Positions 34,702-44,648 are shown, counted from the stretch's first letter. The stretch is 64,000 bases of DNA from CAITSH01 sp945892985 (GCA_945892985.1 CAMDDU010000019.1:1-64000); one strand, 5' to 3'. Notes: generated by a model from the letters alone, not told the origin. Numbers and translations are program-made.

Positions 34702-36012
34702 TCATTTTACTGCTCTGTTGTTCGCGCGCCAGACATTTGGCGAGAAATCTTTGCCAATGCCCGCACCGGGCAAGGCTTCCACGGTAAGGTGCGAACGAAT
34801 GCCGTCCAAAACCATGCTAACCAGCGAATCGGTATCCCCCCCCTCGACCAGACTGTCCAAACCCGGTGCGCGACTGGCAAACGAAATTGGGATCGCTTTC
34901 TCGCAGAGCGCCTGCACCAGCGGCCACGGATGACTTGCCTCATCGAGTTTGCTCAGCATCAGGCTTTTCCAATTCAGCCCCGGCTGGTCTAGAAACCGTT
35001 TGAACGTCGCTGCCGATGCTTCAGCCGGCAGCACCAAGTGCATGCCCGCGTCGGGCGCAATTTTCATAATCGCTGCGAGATGATCGAATTCCTGACCACC
35101 CGCCGTGTCAACCAGCACCAGGCGCCGCCCGGAGAGCTCCGCTAACACCTCCCGCAGCATCGACTCGCTACTCGCCCGATAACAATCAACACCGGCCTGC
35201 GCACTCAGCAATTGAATCTGGTTCCAGGCGCCGGGGCGCTGGTCGCGAAAACTCACAATCGCCACGTCTTCGGGTTGGCAGCCGTTTGTCCTGGCGTGGG
35301 CCACGGCGAGACGTCCAACCATCATCGATTTGCCCGCCCCGGAAGGACCGGCGATCACCTGGACCCCGCTCAAGGGCTCGGCCTTACGCTCCCGCCTGAC
35401 CGTATGCCGCAACAGGGTCTCTATCGCCCCGAGCGCCGCAGTCAGGCTGTCCCGCTCCCTTACCTCATCGAGCAGGAGACTGCGCAATGAAACCGGGACA
35501 CCCGCTTCGAACAAAGCGTCAGCCAGGGGCTTCACCTCTTCACGAACGCCGGAGTTCGTTTGCCATTGCCCAACTTGCTGCGCGATTCGGAATTCACGCC
35601 GCATCTCGGCCAACTCACCGCGAACCATCTCAACCAGATCCTTCGCCCGGTCTAACTCCCGCCGATCAAATGAATCACTGGCACGCAACCCGGCGTCATC
35701 GGGCACCTGCACCGACTTACGAACCTGTTCCATATTTTCATGTAACAGGGCGCCAAAGCGTGCGGGACCAGCCGGCACCTCATGCAAGGCCGCAGGCTTC
35801 TGAACTGCGCGGGAGGACTCATCCGCGGTGTCCGCCAAATCCGGGCCGTCAAACTGCTCGCGATCACTGGCAGTCACGTCGACAGCCACGATTACCTCGA
35901 CCTTGCCGTTGACCCGCTCATTCGAGATGATCAGCGCTTCCTTGCCATACAACTCTATTGCCTTGGCCGTAGCGGTACGGCTATCACGTGCCAGAACGCG
36001 TTTCAGTTCCAT
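34702..36012 (-). CDS. flhF: FlhF, SRP-type GTPase for flagellar placement
   Basis: 436 residues. The N-terminal B domain contains MELKRVLARDSRTATAKAIE, then KEALIISNERVNGKVEVIVA. The GTPase part has the P-loop AGPSGAGKSMMVGRLA, VAIVSFRDQRPGAWNQIQLL, the DTAGG motif and a SKLDEASHPW guanine-specificity segment. Family members usually have GPTGVGKT and TKLDE, so both motifs carry Ser substitutions here. It directs polar assembly. It is in one operon with flhA (12-base gap). Confidence 0.94.
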   Translation of the reverse strand: MELKRVLARDSRTATAKAIELYGKEALIISNERVNGKVEVIVAVDVTASDREQFDGPDLADTADESSRAVQKPAALHEVPAGPARFGALLHENMEQVRKSVQVPDDAGLRASDSFDRRELDRAKDLVEMVRGELAEMRREFRIAQQVGQWQTNSGVREEVKPLADALFEAGVPVSLRSLLLDEVRERDSLTAALGAIETLLRHTVRRERKAEPLSGVQVIAGPSGAGKSMMVGRLAVAHARTNGCQPEDVAIVSFRDQRPGAWNQIQLLSAQAGVDCYRASSESMLREVLAELSGRRLVLVDTAGGQEFDHLAAIMKIAPDAGMHLVLPAEASAATFKRFLDQPGLNWKSLMLSKLDEASHPWPLVQALCEKAIPISFASRAPGLDSLVEGGDTDSLVSMVLDGIRSHLTVEALPGAGIGKDFSPNVWRANNRAVK

Positions 36013-36024
36013 GATTTTCCTCGA

Positions 36025-38121
36025 TTAATGCTTGGGTTCAATTTCAACGGTAAAAATAACTTTCACGTCCTGGTCGTCCGGTATTTCGCTATAGGACAAC
36101 ACCACGAGATCGTTGACTCGGTAACGCACCATCTTGGCCAGCCATGGACGGATCGCCGGGGAGACAACCAACACCGCCGCGTGGCCCTGATCCTGAACCT
36201 TGGCCGCACTGCTGCGCAAAGAACTGAAAAGGCTCTCAGCCAGGGCCGGCTCGAGCAACACGCCCTGCCCACCCGCACTCTGACTCGCTGCGTTGTGGAG
36301 CATTTTTTCCAACTCCGGGTCCAGTGTCATGACAGAAAGGTTGTCACCCGGACTCGCGAGTCCCTGAACAATCATTCTTCCCAACTTGGGTCTGACCAGG
36401 GCAGTCAGCTGATCCGGATCCTGGCTGCGCGCGCTCTCCTCGGACAAGGCCTCAAAGATGCTGCGCATGTCACGGATGGAAACCGACTCGACAAGCAGAT
36501 TCTGCAAGACCCGCGTGATTACCCCCAGCGAGAGTTTCGCCGGCACGAGATCCTCCACCAGTTTGGGGGCCCGCGCCGCAAGTTTGTCAATCAACTGCTG
36601 CGTCTCGTCATGGCTCATGCATTCGGCCGCATTTTCCCGCAAGACCTTGTTGACATGCGTCGCAATCGCCGTGCTCGCATCGACAACGGTATAGCCCATG
36701 GTCCGCGCGTAATCTTTCTGCGCCGGCTCAATCCAGACCGCCTCCAGGCCGAACGCTGCCTCGCGCGTCGGGACGCCCTCCAACTTACCGTAGACCTGGC
36801 CGGGGTTAATGGCAAGTTCGCACCCGACCTTAACCTGACCGGTGCCCCTGACCACCCCCTTTAGCACAATGTTATAGGCCTCCGGATCAAGGTTGAGCGC
36901 GTCGCGAATACGCACCGGCGGCACCAGGAAACCCAGTTCGGCGGACAGTTTTTTGCGCACGCCCTTTACCCTGGACATCAATTGCCCACCCGTTTCCGGG
37001 TTGACCAGGGGGATCAGGCCGTAGCCGATTTCAAGACCGATAAGATCGACTTGTTCGACATCGCTCCAATCGAGTTCCTTGGGCGGGGCCTGCGGCGCAA
37101 GAGCCTGCGAAGAGACCTGCGGTGCGGTATTCGCATCGCGCCGCAATACCATGTAACCGATTCCAGCCGTAATGGCGCCCAGCGCAAGAAACACGGCATG
37201 CGGCATGCCAGGAACCAAGCCCATCAAGGTCAAAATAATCGCGGAAATGAACAAGGGCGCCGGTTTGCCTAACTGCGTCGTTGCCTGCTCGGTCATGGAC
37301 TGCGCGGTCGTAACCCGGGTCACAATGATCGCGGTGGCAAGGGACAGGAACATCGCGGGAATTTGCGCAACCAGGCCGTCACCTATGGTCAGCAGGGTGT
37401 AAATGCGCAACGCGTCCCCCACCGAGAGGTTGTGCATGCCTATGCCTATGGCCAGACCGCCCAGTATATTAATTGCCAGAATCATCAGTCCGGCAATGGC
37501 GTCACCGCGGACAAATTTGGATGCGCCATCCATGGCGCCAAAAAACTCGGCCTCTTGGGTGATCTCTTCACGGCGCTTCTTGGCCGTTTCTTGATTGATC
37601 ACCCCGGAATTGAGGTCGGCATCAATTGCCATCTGCTTGCCCGGCATGGCATCGAGTGTGAAACGCGCAATAACCTCCGACACCCTGCCCGCGCCTTTGG
37701 TGATCACGATGAAGTTGATAATCATCAAAATCGCGAAAATAATAAAGCCAACCAGGTAGTTGCCATTGATGACAAATTCACCAAAGGCTTGGATCACCTT
37801 GCCCGCCGACTCCGGGCCCTTGTGCCCTTCCACAAGCACCACTCGGGTCGAAGCCACGTTAAGCGCAAGACGCAGCGTAGTCGTCAGCAGCAGCACCGCC
37901 GGGAAGGATGAAAACTCAAGCGGTCGCGTCGTGCTGATGGCGACCAGAATGATGATCATCCCGGCCAGCAGGTTAAACGTGAACAGCACGTCCAGCACCA
38001 CTGGCGGCATGGGTACGACCAGCATGGCCATGATCATCAATACCAGCGCCGGAATACCCAACTCGGCAAGCTTGACGTTGCTAAAACTCTGACGCAATTG
38101 TGTGAATGCGATAGCTGACAT
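36025..38121 (-). CDS. flhA: FlhA, export gate protein
   Basis: 698 residues, normal length. The N-terminal half has about eight membrane segments. The FHIPEP-type signature is visible: RVSEVIARFTLDAMPGKQMA, IDADLNSGVINQETAKKRRE, EEITQEAEFFGAMDGASKFV. The C-terminal cytoplasmic domain (about 330-698) contains the GYTVVDASTAIATHVNKVLR segment and the chaperone-binding region. It is the first gene of the minus-strand block and has a sigma-54 promoter about 80 bases upstream. Confidence 0.97.
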   Translation of the reverse strand: MSAIAFTQLRQSFSNVKLAELGIPALVLMIMAMLVVPMPPVVLDVLFTFNLLAGMIIILVAISTTRPLEFSSFPAVLLLTTTLRLALNVASTRVVLVEGHKGPESAGKVIQAFGEFVINGNYLVGFIIFAILMIINFIVITKGAGRVSEVIARFTLDAMPGKQMAIDADLNSGVINQETAKKRREEITQEAEFFGAMDGASKFVRGDAIAGLMILAINILGGLAIGIGMHNLSVGDALRIYTLLTIGDGLVAQIPAMFLSLATAIIVTRVTTAQSMTEQATTQLGKPAPLFISAIILTLMGLVPGMPHAVFLALGAITAGIGYMVLRRDANTAPQVSSQALAPQAPPKELDWSDVEQVDLIGLEIGYGLIPLVNPETGGQLMSRVKGVRKKLSAELGFLVPPVRIRDALNLDPEAYNIVLKGVVRGTGQVKVGCELAINPGQVYGKLEGVPTREAAFGLEAVWIEPAQKDYARTMGYTVVDASTAIATHVNKVLRENAAECMSHDETQQLIDKLAARAPKLVEDLVPAKLSLGVITRVLQNLLVESVSIRDMRSIFEALSEESARSQDPDQLTALVRPKLGRMIVQGLASPGDNLSVMTLDPELEKMLHNAASQSAGGQGVLLEPALAESLFSSLRSSAAKVQDQGHAAVLVVSPAIRPWLAKMVRYRVNDLVVLSYSEIPDDQDVKVIFTVEIEPKH

Positions 38122-38200
38122 GTTTTTGACAGTGAACCTTTTTAACTGCTTGTTAAATATCAGATTATTTAAAACTCATACCGACTGATACGGACATATA

Positions 38201-38216
38201 AGCAATCGACGTGCCA
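38201..38216 (-). promoter_or_regulatory. Sigma-54 promoter of the flhA-flhF-flhG-fliA block
   Basis: On the minus strand TGGCACGTCGATTGCT is a perfect match to TGGCACG-N4-TTGCW. It lies about 80 bases before flhA, so FliA production depends on sigma-54. Confidence 0.9.
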
Positions 38217-38337
38217 TCTTTTCAACACCGCGTCTGCCACAAAGCCATTTGAGCCGTCGCCAAGGTCGCCGCAAGCCTGTCACGTTTATTGCTAAGAAGT
38301 CCCTGTACCCACAACATCAAAACCATCCAATCCACTT

Positions 38338-40107
38338 ATGTCCAATTCCCCAGTAAATAGTTTTTCTGTTTTTAATCAGCAATCTATCAGCGATAAAAGA
38401 GGGACTACCCCACCCCGTGCAGAGCCCAAAATCGCTCCCGGGAAAGACTTTAGCCGGGTGATCCGAGGGGTAAGTTCGTCCGCCAGAGGCCGCGATATTG
38501 CCGCTTGGGGCGGCAAAAAATTGCCGTCTCCCACCCTGCACAGCTATACGCTGGGTTCGCGCGTCAAAATCATTACCGCGGCCACCCACTCCGCCGGCGA
38601 AGCAGGCCTGCTCGAATTCGCGCGCGCACAAGGCATCGATGAGGACATGCTGAAACTCATAATGGCAAACAAGTCCGATGCCCAAGCCGCCGCCCTTGAG
38701 GCTACGGGCGCCGCCACGCTCACACTGTCCCAGCCGGATAACTCAAACCCGGTGCCACCCGGCGCCAGTTCGATCACGCCCATCCCATCCGCCCTGATCC
38801 CGGCCGACCCCCTGGACACTAGCGCCTCCAACCCGGCAAACGGGAGCGGGCAGCTTGCTGCAGCACTTAACAAGGCGACACTTGACACGGCGACGTCTGA
38901 GACGGCGACAGCAGAGAAGACGGCATCCAGCCTCGCCAACAAGGGCGCAGGACAAGCATCCCCCCCCTTCCCTTCCACGTCTGGAGCAGAGTCAACGAAG
39001 CTAAGCGTCAACAACCAGAGCTTGGCCACGTCGCCCCAGACTGATCCCGCAGTCGGCACGTCCCCCGGCGCGACCGCCTTGCTCGTCGCCGACAAAGCAC
39101 CGGGGGCATCCCTGGGGCGCCCGCCTGCTATTCAGACCGCGGCTGACACCGGCGTGACCAGCCCCCCGCCCCTTAGACAAGAGCCCACCGGCCAGGCCCA
39201 AGCCGTGCCACTCGCCGCCTCCGGCACAACAGGGCTGCCAATCGACCTGAGCAAGCAACACCAAACAATACCGCCCGAGGCTGGCGCAACGGCCGAGGAA
39301 CAGCAACACAGCCGGCAACAAGCCACAGAAGAACAAGCACAAGAGCCAATGACGCAGGCAGCGCAAGCCGAACAAGATGAAAGTTCTTTGTCGGCAAAAA
39401 ACATCCAATTCCACCAGTCCGAAAAAACAAACCCGGGAAAACCAGGGCTTAACGAACAGGAATTCACCGCCCGAATCGGCGCCATCGCAGAGGCCACTTC
39501 GCCACCGACAGGCGCACTATCGGGAGTCTTAAGCGGGGAAAGCGCTGCAACCACAACCGCCCCGGTCGCCCACGGTGCCCCCCCCGCACGCCAACTACTG
39601 GACGTGAGCAACCCGCTGCCGATACGTGAAGAAACCATGCAAGAGGCTTACTTTAGACGTAGCGAACAAAATCAGATCGCCGCGGACAAGTTAGCCGAGG
39701 CGATTGGCCAGCGGCTTTCAGCCCAAATCGAAAAGGGGATCTGGCAGGTGAACCTGCAACTGCGGCCAGCGCACCTGGGGAAGATTGATATTCGCCTGAG
39801 CATGCAAGGCAAAGGCAATATTTCGGCCGAATTCAGTGCCAGTGAAGTACAAACCAAAGATCTACTGAACAGCGGCTTGCCCAGGCTCAGGGAAATTTTC
39901 GCGCAATCGGGCATTGACTTGGCAACGATGCAGGCCAAGCACGATGCGGCGACCGGCCATAGCGACAACCCAGCGCCACGCCAACCCGCTACGCCAGCAA
40001 GCCAAGGACGGCCTAGCGGGGAAACAATCGGGGAAACAGTCGCCCGGCCCCAAGCCCCACCGAAACTTGACTATGTCGGCCGCGATGGACTGGATATCAC
40101 GGTCTAA
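38338..40107 (+). CDS. fliK: FliK, hook-length control protein
   Basis: 589 residues, exported ruler that triggers the export switch. The N-terminal two thirds are low-complexity, rich in A, T, P and Q. The C-terminal Flg_hook domain (about 440-535) is clear: GIWQVNLQLRPAHLGKIDIR, LSMQGKGNISAEFSASEVQT, KDLLNSGLPRLREIFAQSGI. It is larger than enteric FliK (about 405). It is divergent from flhA and precedes the fliL operon. A second FliK-like protein is encoded at 5470. Confidence 0.93.
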   Translation: MSNSPVNSFSVFNQQSISDKRGTTPPRAEPKIAPGKDFSRVIRGVSSSARGRDIAAWGGKKLPSPTLHSYTLGSRVKIITAATHSAGEAGLLEFARAQGIDEDMLKLIMANKSDAQAAALEATGAATLTLSQPDNSNPVPPGASSITPIPSALIPADPLDTSASNPANGSGQLAAALNKATLDTATSETATAEKTASSLANKGAGQASPPFPSTSGAESTKLSVNNQSLATSPQTDPAVGTSPGATALLVADKAPGASLGRPPAIQTAADTGVTSPPPLRQEPTGQAQAVPLAASGTTGLPIDLSKQHQTIPPEAGATAEEQQHSRQQATEEQAQEPMTQAAQAEQDESSLSAKNIQFHQSEKTNPGKPGLNEQEFTARIGAIAEATSPPTGALSGVLSGESAATTTAPVAHGAPPARQLLDVSNPLPIREETMQEAYFRRSEQNQIAADKLAEAIGQRLSAQIEKGIWQVNLQLRPAHLGKIDIRLSMQGKGNISAEFSASEVQTKDLLNSGLPRLREIFAQSGIDLATMQAKHDAATGHSDNPAPRQPATPASQGRPSGETIGETVARPQAPPKLDYVGRDGLDITV

Positions 40108-40136
40108 GCCTAGCTTCAGCCGAGCTTGAGCAGAGC

Positions 40137-40152
40137 AGGCACACGGCTTGCT
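40137..40152 (+). promoter_or_regulatory. Sigma-54 promoter of the fliL-fliR-flhB operon
   Basis: AGGCACACGGCTTGCT keeps the essential GG and GC at 10-base spacing. It differs from TGGCACG-N4-TTGCW at two -24 region bases. It lies about 190-205 bases before fliL. Confidence 0.7.
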
Positions 40153-40341
40153 TAATAGGCCTTGTCACACTAAAAACCTCGCGCGCCGTCAAATAAATGA
40201 CGCGCCCAAACGGGCTGGCGCTGCGAGCGCAATCAATTGTAAATAATTGTTTCGCTGAATTTAACGGTATGGAAGCACCTTAATATCAGACCGCATCAAC
40301 CGCTGTAGCCAATCTATTTTTTGAAAGTGTCCACTGCCGCC

Positions 40342-41022
40342 ATGTCCGAAGAACAACCCGCTGAAGTAACAGAGCAGAAAAAAAGTCCGCTGCTGAAGAT
40401 CATTGTTCTGTCTCTAGTCCTTTTGATCGTTTTAGTCTCAGCGATAGGCGGGACACTCTTTTTCACCGGCGCCCTGTCCAAGAAAGCGCCAAACGCCGAA
40501 CAAGTGCTCAACGAGCACGCGGCAGAGGCCAAACCAGCCCATGACAAACCGGCCGCATCAGCCAGCAGCGCCGATGCCCAGGGCAAGGATGCGGGCGCAA
40601 AAGCGGGGAAAGCAGACGCGGGGAAAGCAGACGCCCAGGGCAAAGGGGGCGCTGCCGCGCCGCAAAAACGGTCGATCCCCACAGATACCCAGACCAAATT
40701 CGAAAAAAGCTACATGGATCTTGATGACAAAAAACCCCTCGTCACCAATATCACCGGTTCACGCAAGGTCGTACAAGTATCACTGTCGCTGATGACCCAA
40801 TACGATGAGCGCGTGTTCAAAAACGTCGAAAAACACAGGACCGCCCTGCGTTCAGTCGCGCTCGACGTGCTGCGCCAGATCACCGAACCGGAACTCACCA
40901 AAGCGGGTTTTCGCGTCCAGCTGGCACAGCAGCTACGCGACAAAATAAACCTGGAGCTCGAGCGCCTTGAGGGCTTCGGCGGCATAGAAGAAATATTCTT
41001 CGCTGAGTTTGTCTACCAATAA
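40342..41022 (+). CDS. fliL: FliL, stator-associated membrane protein
   Basis: 226 residues from the ATG at 40342; a TTG at 40321 is also in frame. A single membrane helix (about 17-43: LKIIVLSLVLLIVLVSAIGG) is followed by an Ala/Lys-rich periplasmic linker containing tandem GKADA units (about 80-105). The FliL domain ends the protein (YDERVFKNVEKHRTALRSVA, then ELERLEGFGGIEEIFFAEFV). It supports torque and stator stability. The linker is longer than in most FliL proteins. Confidence 0.93.
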   Translation: MSEEQPAEVTEQKKSPLLKIIVLSLVLLIVLVSAIGGTLFFTGALSKKAPNAEQVLNEHAAEAKPAHDKPAASASSADAQGKDAGAKAGKADAGKADAQGKGGAAAPQKRSIPTDTQTKFEKSYMDLDDKKPLVTNITGSRKVVQVSLSLMTQYDERVFKNVEKHRTALRSVALDVLRQITEPELTKAGFRVQLAQQLRDKINLELERLEGFGGIEEIFFAEFVYQ

Positions 41023-41081
41023 AAAGCCGGCCTGTCCCCCTCAACAACGAAACACCCATAAACAATTAACGCATATAAACC

Positions 41082-42095
41082 ATGGCTGAGTCCGGAAATC
41101 TATTGAGCAAGGAAGAGATAAGCGCCCTGACCACCGGCATCGCCGGCGGAACGCTGCCAGTCGATACCGGCTACAACGCAAACGCGAGAATTCGCAAACA
41201 CGACCTGACCAACGAAGACAGTTCGCTCGGTGTCAACGTGTCCTCTCTGGACATGATTAACGAACGCTTCATCCGGCTCTTCCGACTTAGCCTGCTTGAG
41301 GTGCTGCGCACCAGTCCAAAGATCAACCCGTCCCGGGTGCAACTTATCAAATACGGCGACTATCAGAAGGGGCTGCACGCCCCCCTGTCGGTCAACGTCA
41401 TTCGCATGAACCCGCTGCGCGGACAATCTCTCGTACTAATAGACCCAAACGTGATTTTCTCGTCCCTCGACAATTTTTTTGGCGGTTCCGGACGAGGCAT
41501 CGATTCGCTTGCCCCAACAAGACTCTTTACACCTACCGAGACGCGAGTGATCAGCATCATTCTCGATGTGTTCTTCAAGTCACTGCAAGAAGCCTGGCTG
41601 CCCCTTATGCCGCTGGAATTCGAGCACGTCAGCTCGGAAATAAATCCCCACTTTGCACAGATCGCCGATGAAAACGACCTGGTGATCGTCAATCATTTCG
41701 ACGCCGAGTGCGGAGACAGCAAGGGCTTCATTGACCTGGTCTACCCCTATGCCTCGCTCAAACCGATTCGCGACCTTTTACGCAGTCGAGCCTCTCCGGT
41801 GGACGGGGACGACGAATCCGATAAACGCTGGCAAAACGCCCTGACATCGGCCTTGGGCGATGCCGAACTGGAGATGAAGGTCATTCTCGGGCAACTCAAA
41901 CTGACCATGAGCAACCTCGGAGCAATGAAAGAGGGCGACCTTATGTTTTTTAAAAAAACAGCGCACGCACGCGTAACCATCAACGATATCCCGACCTTTG
42001 AAGCCCTGGTCGGCGCTTCCGGGCCAAACGTCGCGATCCAAATACAAACAGTGATTGGACAAGTCCAAAACGCAATGAACAAGGGAAACACATGA
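41082..42095 (+). CDS. fliM: FliM, C-ring switch protein
   Basis: 337 residues, usual length. The N-terminus carries the LLSKEEISALTTGI motif, close to the CheY-binding peptide. The middle domain shows INERFIRLFRLSLLEVLRTS and the FFGGSGRG motif. The C-terminal SpoA-like domain has LGDAELEMKVILGQLKLTMS. It overlaps fliN by 4 bases (ATGA). Confidence 0.97.
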   Translation: MAESGNLLSKEEISALTTGIAGGTLPVDTGYNANARIRKHDLTNEDSSLGVNVSSLDMINERFIRLFRLSLLEVLRTSPKINPSRVQLIKYGDYQKGLHAPLSVNVIRMNPLRGQSLVLIDPNVIFSSLDNFFGGSGRGIDSLAPTRLFTPTETRVISIILDVFFKSLQEAWLPLMPLEFEHVSSEINPHFAQIADENDLVIVNHFDAECGDSKGFIDLVYPYASLKPIRDLLRSRASPVDGDDESDKRWQNALTSALGDAELEMKVILGQLKLTMSNLGAMKEGDLMFFKKTAHARVTINDIPTFEALVGASGPNVAIQIQTVIGQVQNAMNKGNT

Positions 42096-42415
42096 CAGAC
42101 TTAACGCAAGAACAGCAAGCCCAAGAGAGTACCGCTGACGCCGGACCATCCGACAAACAGATCAGCAGCGACATGCTGCACAACATTTCGGTGAATATCT
42201 CTGTTGAAGTCGGTCGTGCAGTACTCAAGATTGGTGACCTGCTCCGACTGGCACAGGGCAGTGTGGTCGAACTTGATCGCATCGCAGGGGAGCCTGTCGA
42301 CCTTCTGGTGAACAATACTGTTGTCGCACAAGGCGAAGTCGTTCTGGTCAACGAACGCTATGGCGTCCGATTGACCCGCGTCGTAACCGCAGCAGAACGC
42401 CTGAAGAATCTCTGA
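42092..42415 (+). CDS. fliN: FliN, C-ring switch protein
   Basis: 107 residues. The SpoA domain occupies most of it: VNISVEVGRAVLKIGDLLRL, AQGSVVELDRIAGEPVDLLV, then VVLVNERYGVRLTRVV. The N-terminal 30 residues are polar. It is coupled to fliM by overlap. Confidence 0.97.
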   Translation: MTDLTQEQQAQESTADAGPSDKQISSDMLHNISVNISVEVGRAVLKIGDLLRLAQGSVVELDRIAGEPVDLLVNNTVVAQGEVVLVNERYGVRLTRVVTAAERLKNL

Positions 42416-42419
42416 CAAT

Positions 42420-42821
42420 ATGCCCGTATCCTCCCAACTAAGCGTGGCCGACTGGCTGACTTTCGTCGCCAGCTTCGCACTGGTGCTTGGCATCATCGGC
42501 GCGCTCTTCTACCTGCTTCGACATCTGGGCACGGTTGGCCTGGGTGGCCGCAGCGACAGGCAGATCAACGTGCTCGAGACCCACATCGTGGGCAACCGCC
42601 AGCGCATCATCCTGCTTCGCGCCAAAGATCGCGAAGTGCTCATTGGCATGACAGTGAACCAGATCACCACGCTCGCCACCTGGCCTGCCGATGACACCCC
42701 GCTCAAAAAAACCGCCTTCGGATCCGCTGACACACCACCGCCATCGGTCAAATCCGTCACATCCGTCACCCATGGTGCCGGTCTGCGGCAACTACTTAGC
42801 AAGCTTCAAGGTCGAAAATAG
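42420..42821 (+). CDS. fliO: FliO, export-gate assembly protein
   Basis: 133 residues with one membrane helix (about 12-35, WLTFVASFALVLGIIGALFY). A soluble domain follows, with VLETHIVGNRQRIILLRAKD and REVLIGMTVNQITTLA. This matches FliO, which helps FliP assemble. It is four bases after fliN. Confidence 0.92.
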   Translation: MPVSSQLSVADWLTFVASFALVLGIIGALFYLLRHLGTVGLGGRSDRQINVLETHIVGNRQRIILLRAKDREVLIGMTVNQITTLATWPADDTPLKKTAFGSADTPPPSVKSVTSVTHGAGLRQLLSKLQGRK

Positions 42822-42834
42822 AAATCAAAATCAT

Positions 42835-43569
42835 ATGCGCCTACTAATTCTCATAGCCCTAGTGGCAATCTCCTCCTCGGTACATGCGGAGGGCCTGCCA
42901 ATCCTGAATGCAATCAATAACGGTGCACAAGGCACGCGCTATAGCGTGACGCTGGAACTCGTCGCGCTCATGACGGTGCTGACTGTTCTGCCGTCTCTGC
43001 TGCTCATGATGACCCCCTTCATCCGAATCGTCATAGTCCTGTCTTTGCTGCGGCAGGCCCTTGGCACGGGGCAGACCCCCCCCAACCAGGTCTTGGTCGG
43101 GCTTTCTCTTTTTCTGAGTTTCTTCATCATGGCACCGGTGTTGAACCAGGTGTATGACAAAGCCGTCGTTCCCTACCTCAACAACACCATGGTGCTGGAA
43201 AAGGCGCTTGCCGCGGCGGAGGCCCCGGTGCGCGCGTTCATGCTCAACCAGACGCGCACGGAGGAAATTACAGCCTTCGCGCAGATTGCCAACAAGGGCG
43301 TCCTCACCGACGCCAAGACGGTGCCATTCTTCACCCTGGTACCCGCCTTCATCACCTCGGAACTGAAGAGCGCATTTACCATCGGCTTCCTGATCTACAT
43401 CCCCTTTGTCGTGATCGACCTTATCGTCGCAAGCATTCTGATGTCGCTCGGTATGATGATGCTCTCGCCAATGATGATTTCAATGCCCTTCAAACTCATG
43501 CTGTTTGTTCTGGTCGACGGATGGAGCCTGACCATGGGCTCGCTCGCCGCCAGCTTCGTGATGCCCTGA
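42835..43569 (+). CDS. fliP: FliP, export-gate membrane protein
   Basis: 244 residues from the ATG at 42835; an open frame extends upstream without a start of its own. A signal peptide (LLILIALVAISSSVHA) is followed by the FliP signature. Segments include LLMMTPFIRIVIVLSLLRQA, LGTGQTPPNQVLVGLSLFLS and FIPFVVIDLIVASILMSLGM in variant form (IYIPFVVIDLIVAS). Typical length. It is followed by fliQ after 5 bases. Confidence 0.97.
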   Translation: MRLLILIALVAISSSVHAEGLPILNAINNGAQGTRYSVTLELVALMTVLTVLPSLLLMMTPFIRIVIVLSLLRQALGTGQTPPNQVLVGLSLFLSFFIMAPVLNQVYDKAVVPYLNNTMVLEKALAAAEAPVRAFMLNQTRTEEITAFAQIANKGVLTDAKTVPFFTLVPAFITSELKSAFTIGFLIYIPFVVIDLIVASILMSLGMMMLSPMMISMPFKLMLFVLVDGWSLTMGSLAASFVMP

Positions 43570-43574
43570 ACCCC

Positions 43575-43844
43575 ATGGACACCTCCACTGTCGTCGACCT
43601 CGCCCGCGAAGCGCTTTGGGTGACCCTGCTAGTCTCCGCCCCCTTGCTTGGTGTGGCGCTGATTGTCGGCCTGCTGATCGGCCTGCTCCAGGCCGCCACT
43701 TCGATCAACGAAATGACCCTCAGCTTCATTCCAAAACTCGTTGCAATGGCCATCGCGGTGGTGGTTTTTGGCAGCTGGCAGATCCAGGTGCTGGGAGACT
43801 ACGTCCGCGGGATTTTTCTTCGCATCCCGACGCTTTTTTCCTGA
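43575..43844 (+). CDS. fliQ: FliQ, export-gate membrane protein
   Basis: 89 residues with two membrane helices. The N-terminal VVDLAREALWVTLLVSAPLL and LLIGLLQAATSINEMTLSFI segments are the classic FliQ motifs. It starts at the ATG at 43575 after fliP. An in-frame upstream extension to 43521 lies inside fliP and is ignored. Confidence 0.97.
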   Translation: MDTSTVVDLAREALWVTLLVSAPLLGVALIVGLLIGLLQAATSINEMTLSFIPKLVAMAIAVVVFGSWQIQVLGDYVRGIFLRIPTLFS

Positions 43845-43877
43845 CCCGCGCCCTATTCCGCCGCACACCGAAACGCC

Positions 43878-44648
43878 ATGAACCTGCTAACGGGTGACAT
43901 TGTAGAAAAATTCTACACCTTCCTGTGGCCGCTAACCCGGATCGCCGCCGCACTCATGACGGTGCCTATCCTGTCGGTGGATGCGGCCAACGCCCGGGTC
44001 CGCCTGATGCTCGCGCTTGCGCTCACTTTGCTTATTTTCCCGATGTTCACCTGGCCCATCATTGATCCCATCTCCTCCCTCGGGATCACAACCATGTTCA
44101 ACCAGGTGGGTATCGGCGTCATGATGGGCTTGACCCTTCAGGTGATAACCGCGGCGATGATCGTCGCCGGTCAGGCGATTTCCTCGGCCATGGGCTTGTC
44201 CATGTCTAACCTTCTGGATCCGAACCTGGGAAACGTCCCCGTGCTGTCGCAGTTTCTAATCATTCTTTCGACGCTGATTTTTCTCGGGACAGGCGGGCAT
44301 CTGATGCTCATTTCGATCCTGCTCGATAGCTTCACGCTAATCCCGGTAGGACAATCCCTCCTCAGCCTGGCTGCGATCGGCAAGCTCCTCGCCTGGAGCT
44401 CAATGATGTTTCTTGGCGCCGTTCTGATCGGACTCCCGGTGCTGGTCACGCTGCTCGTGGTCAACATCGGTCTCGGTGTAATGACCCGCGCCGCGCCCAG
44501 TCTCAATATTTTCGTCGTCGGCCTCCCGGCAACCATCCTCGCCGGTTTCATGATCCTTCTGCTATCGATGGGCAGCATTGGCAGCCGTATCCAATGGTTG
44601 TGGCTGCAGGGCTTTGCACACGTGCGTGACGTCCTTGGTATAAGCTAA
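43878..44648 (+). CDS. fliR: FliR, export-gate membrane protein
   Basis: 256 residues, about six membrane helices. FliR segments include RIAAALMTVPILSVDAANAR and ITAAMIVAGQAISSAMGLSM. LLVVNIGLGVMTRAAPSLNI then FVVGLPATILAGFMIL are also present. Its stop shares a base with the flhB start (TAATG). Confidence 0.97.
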   Translation: MNLLTGDIVEKFYTFLWPLTRIAAALMTVPILSVDAANARVRLMLALALTLLIFPMFTWPIIDPISSLGITTMFNQVGIGVMMGLTLQVITAAMIVAGQAISSAMGLSMSNLLDPNLGNVPVLSQFLIILSTLIFLGTGGHLMLISILLDSFTLIPVGQSLLSLAAIGKLLAWSSMMFLGAVLIGLPVLVTLLVVNIGLGVMTRAAPSLNIFVVGLPATILAGFMILLLSMGSIGSRIQWLWLQGFAHVRDVLGIS

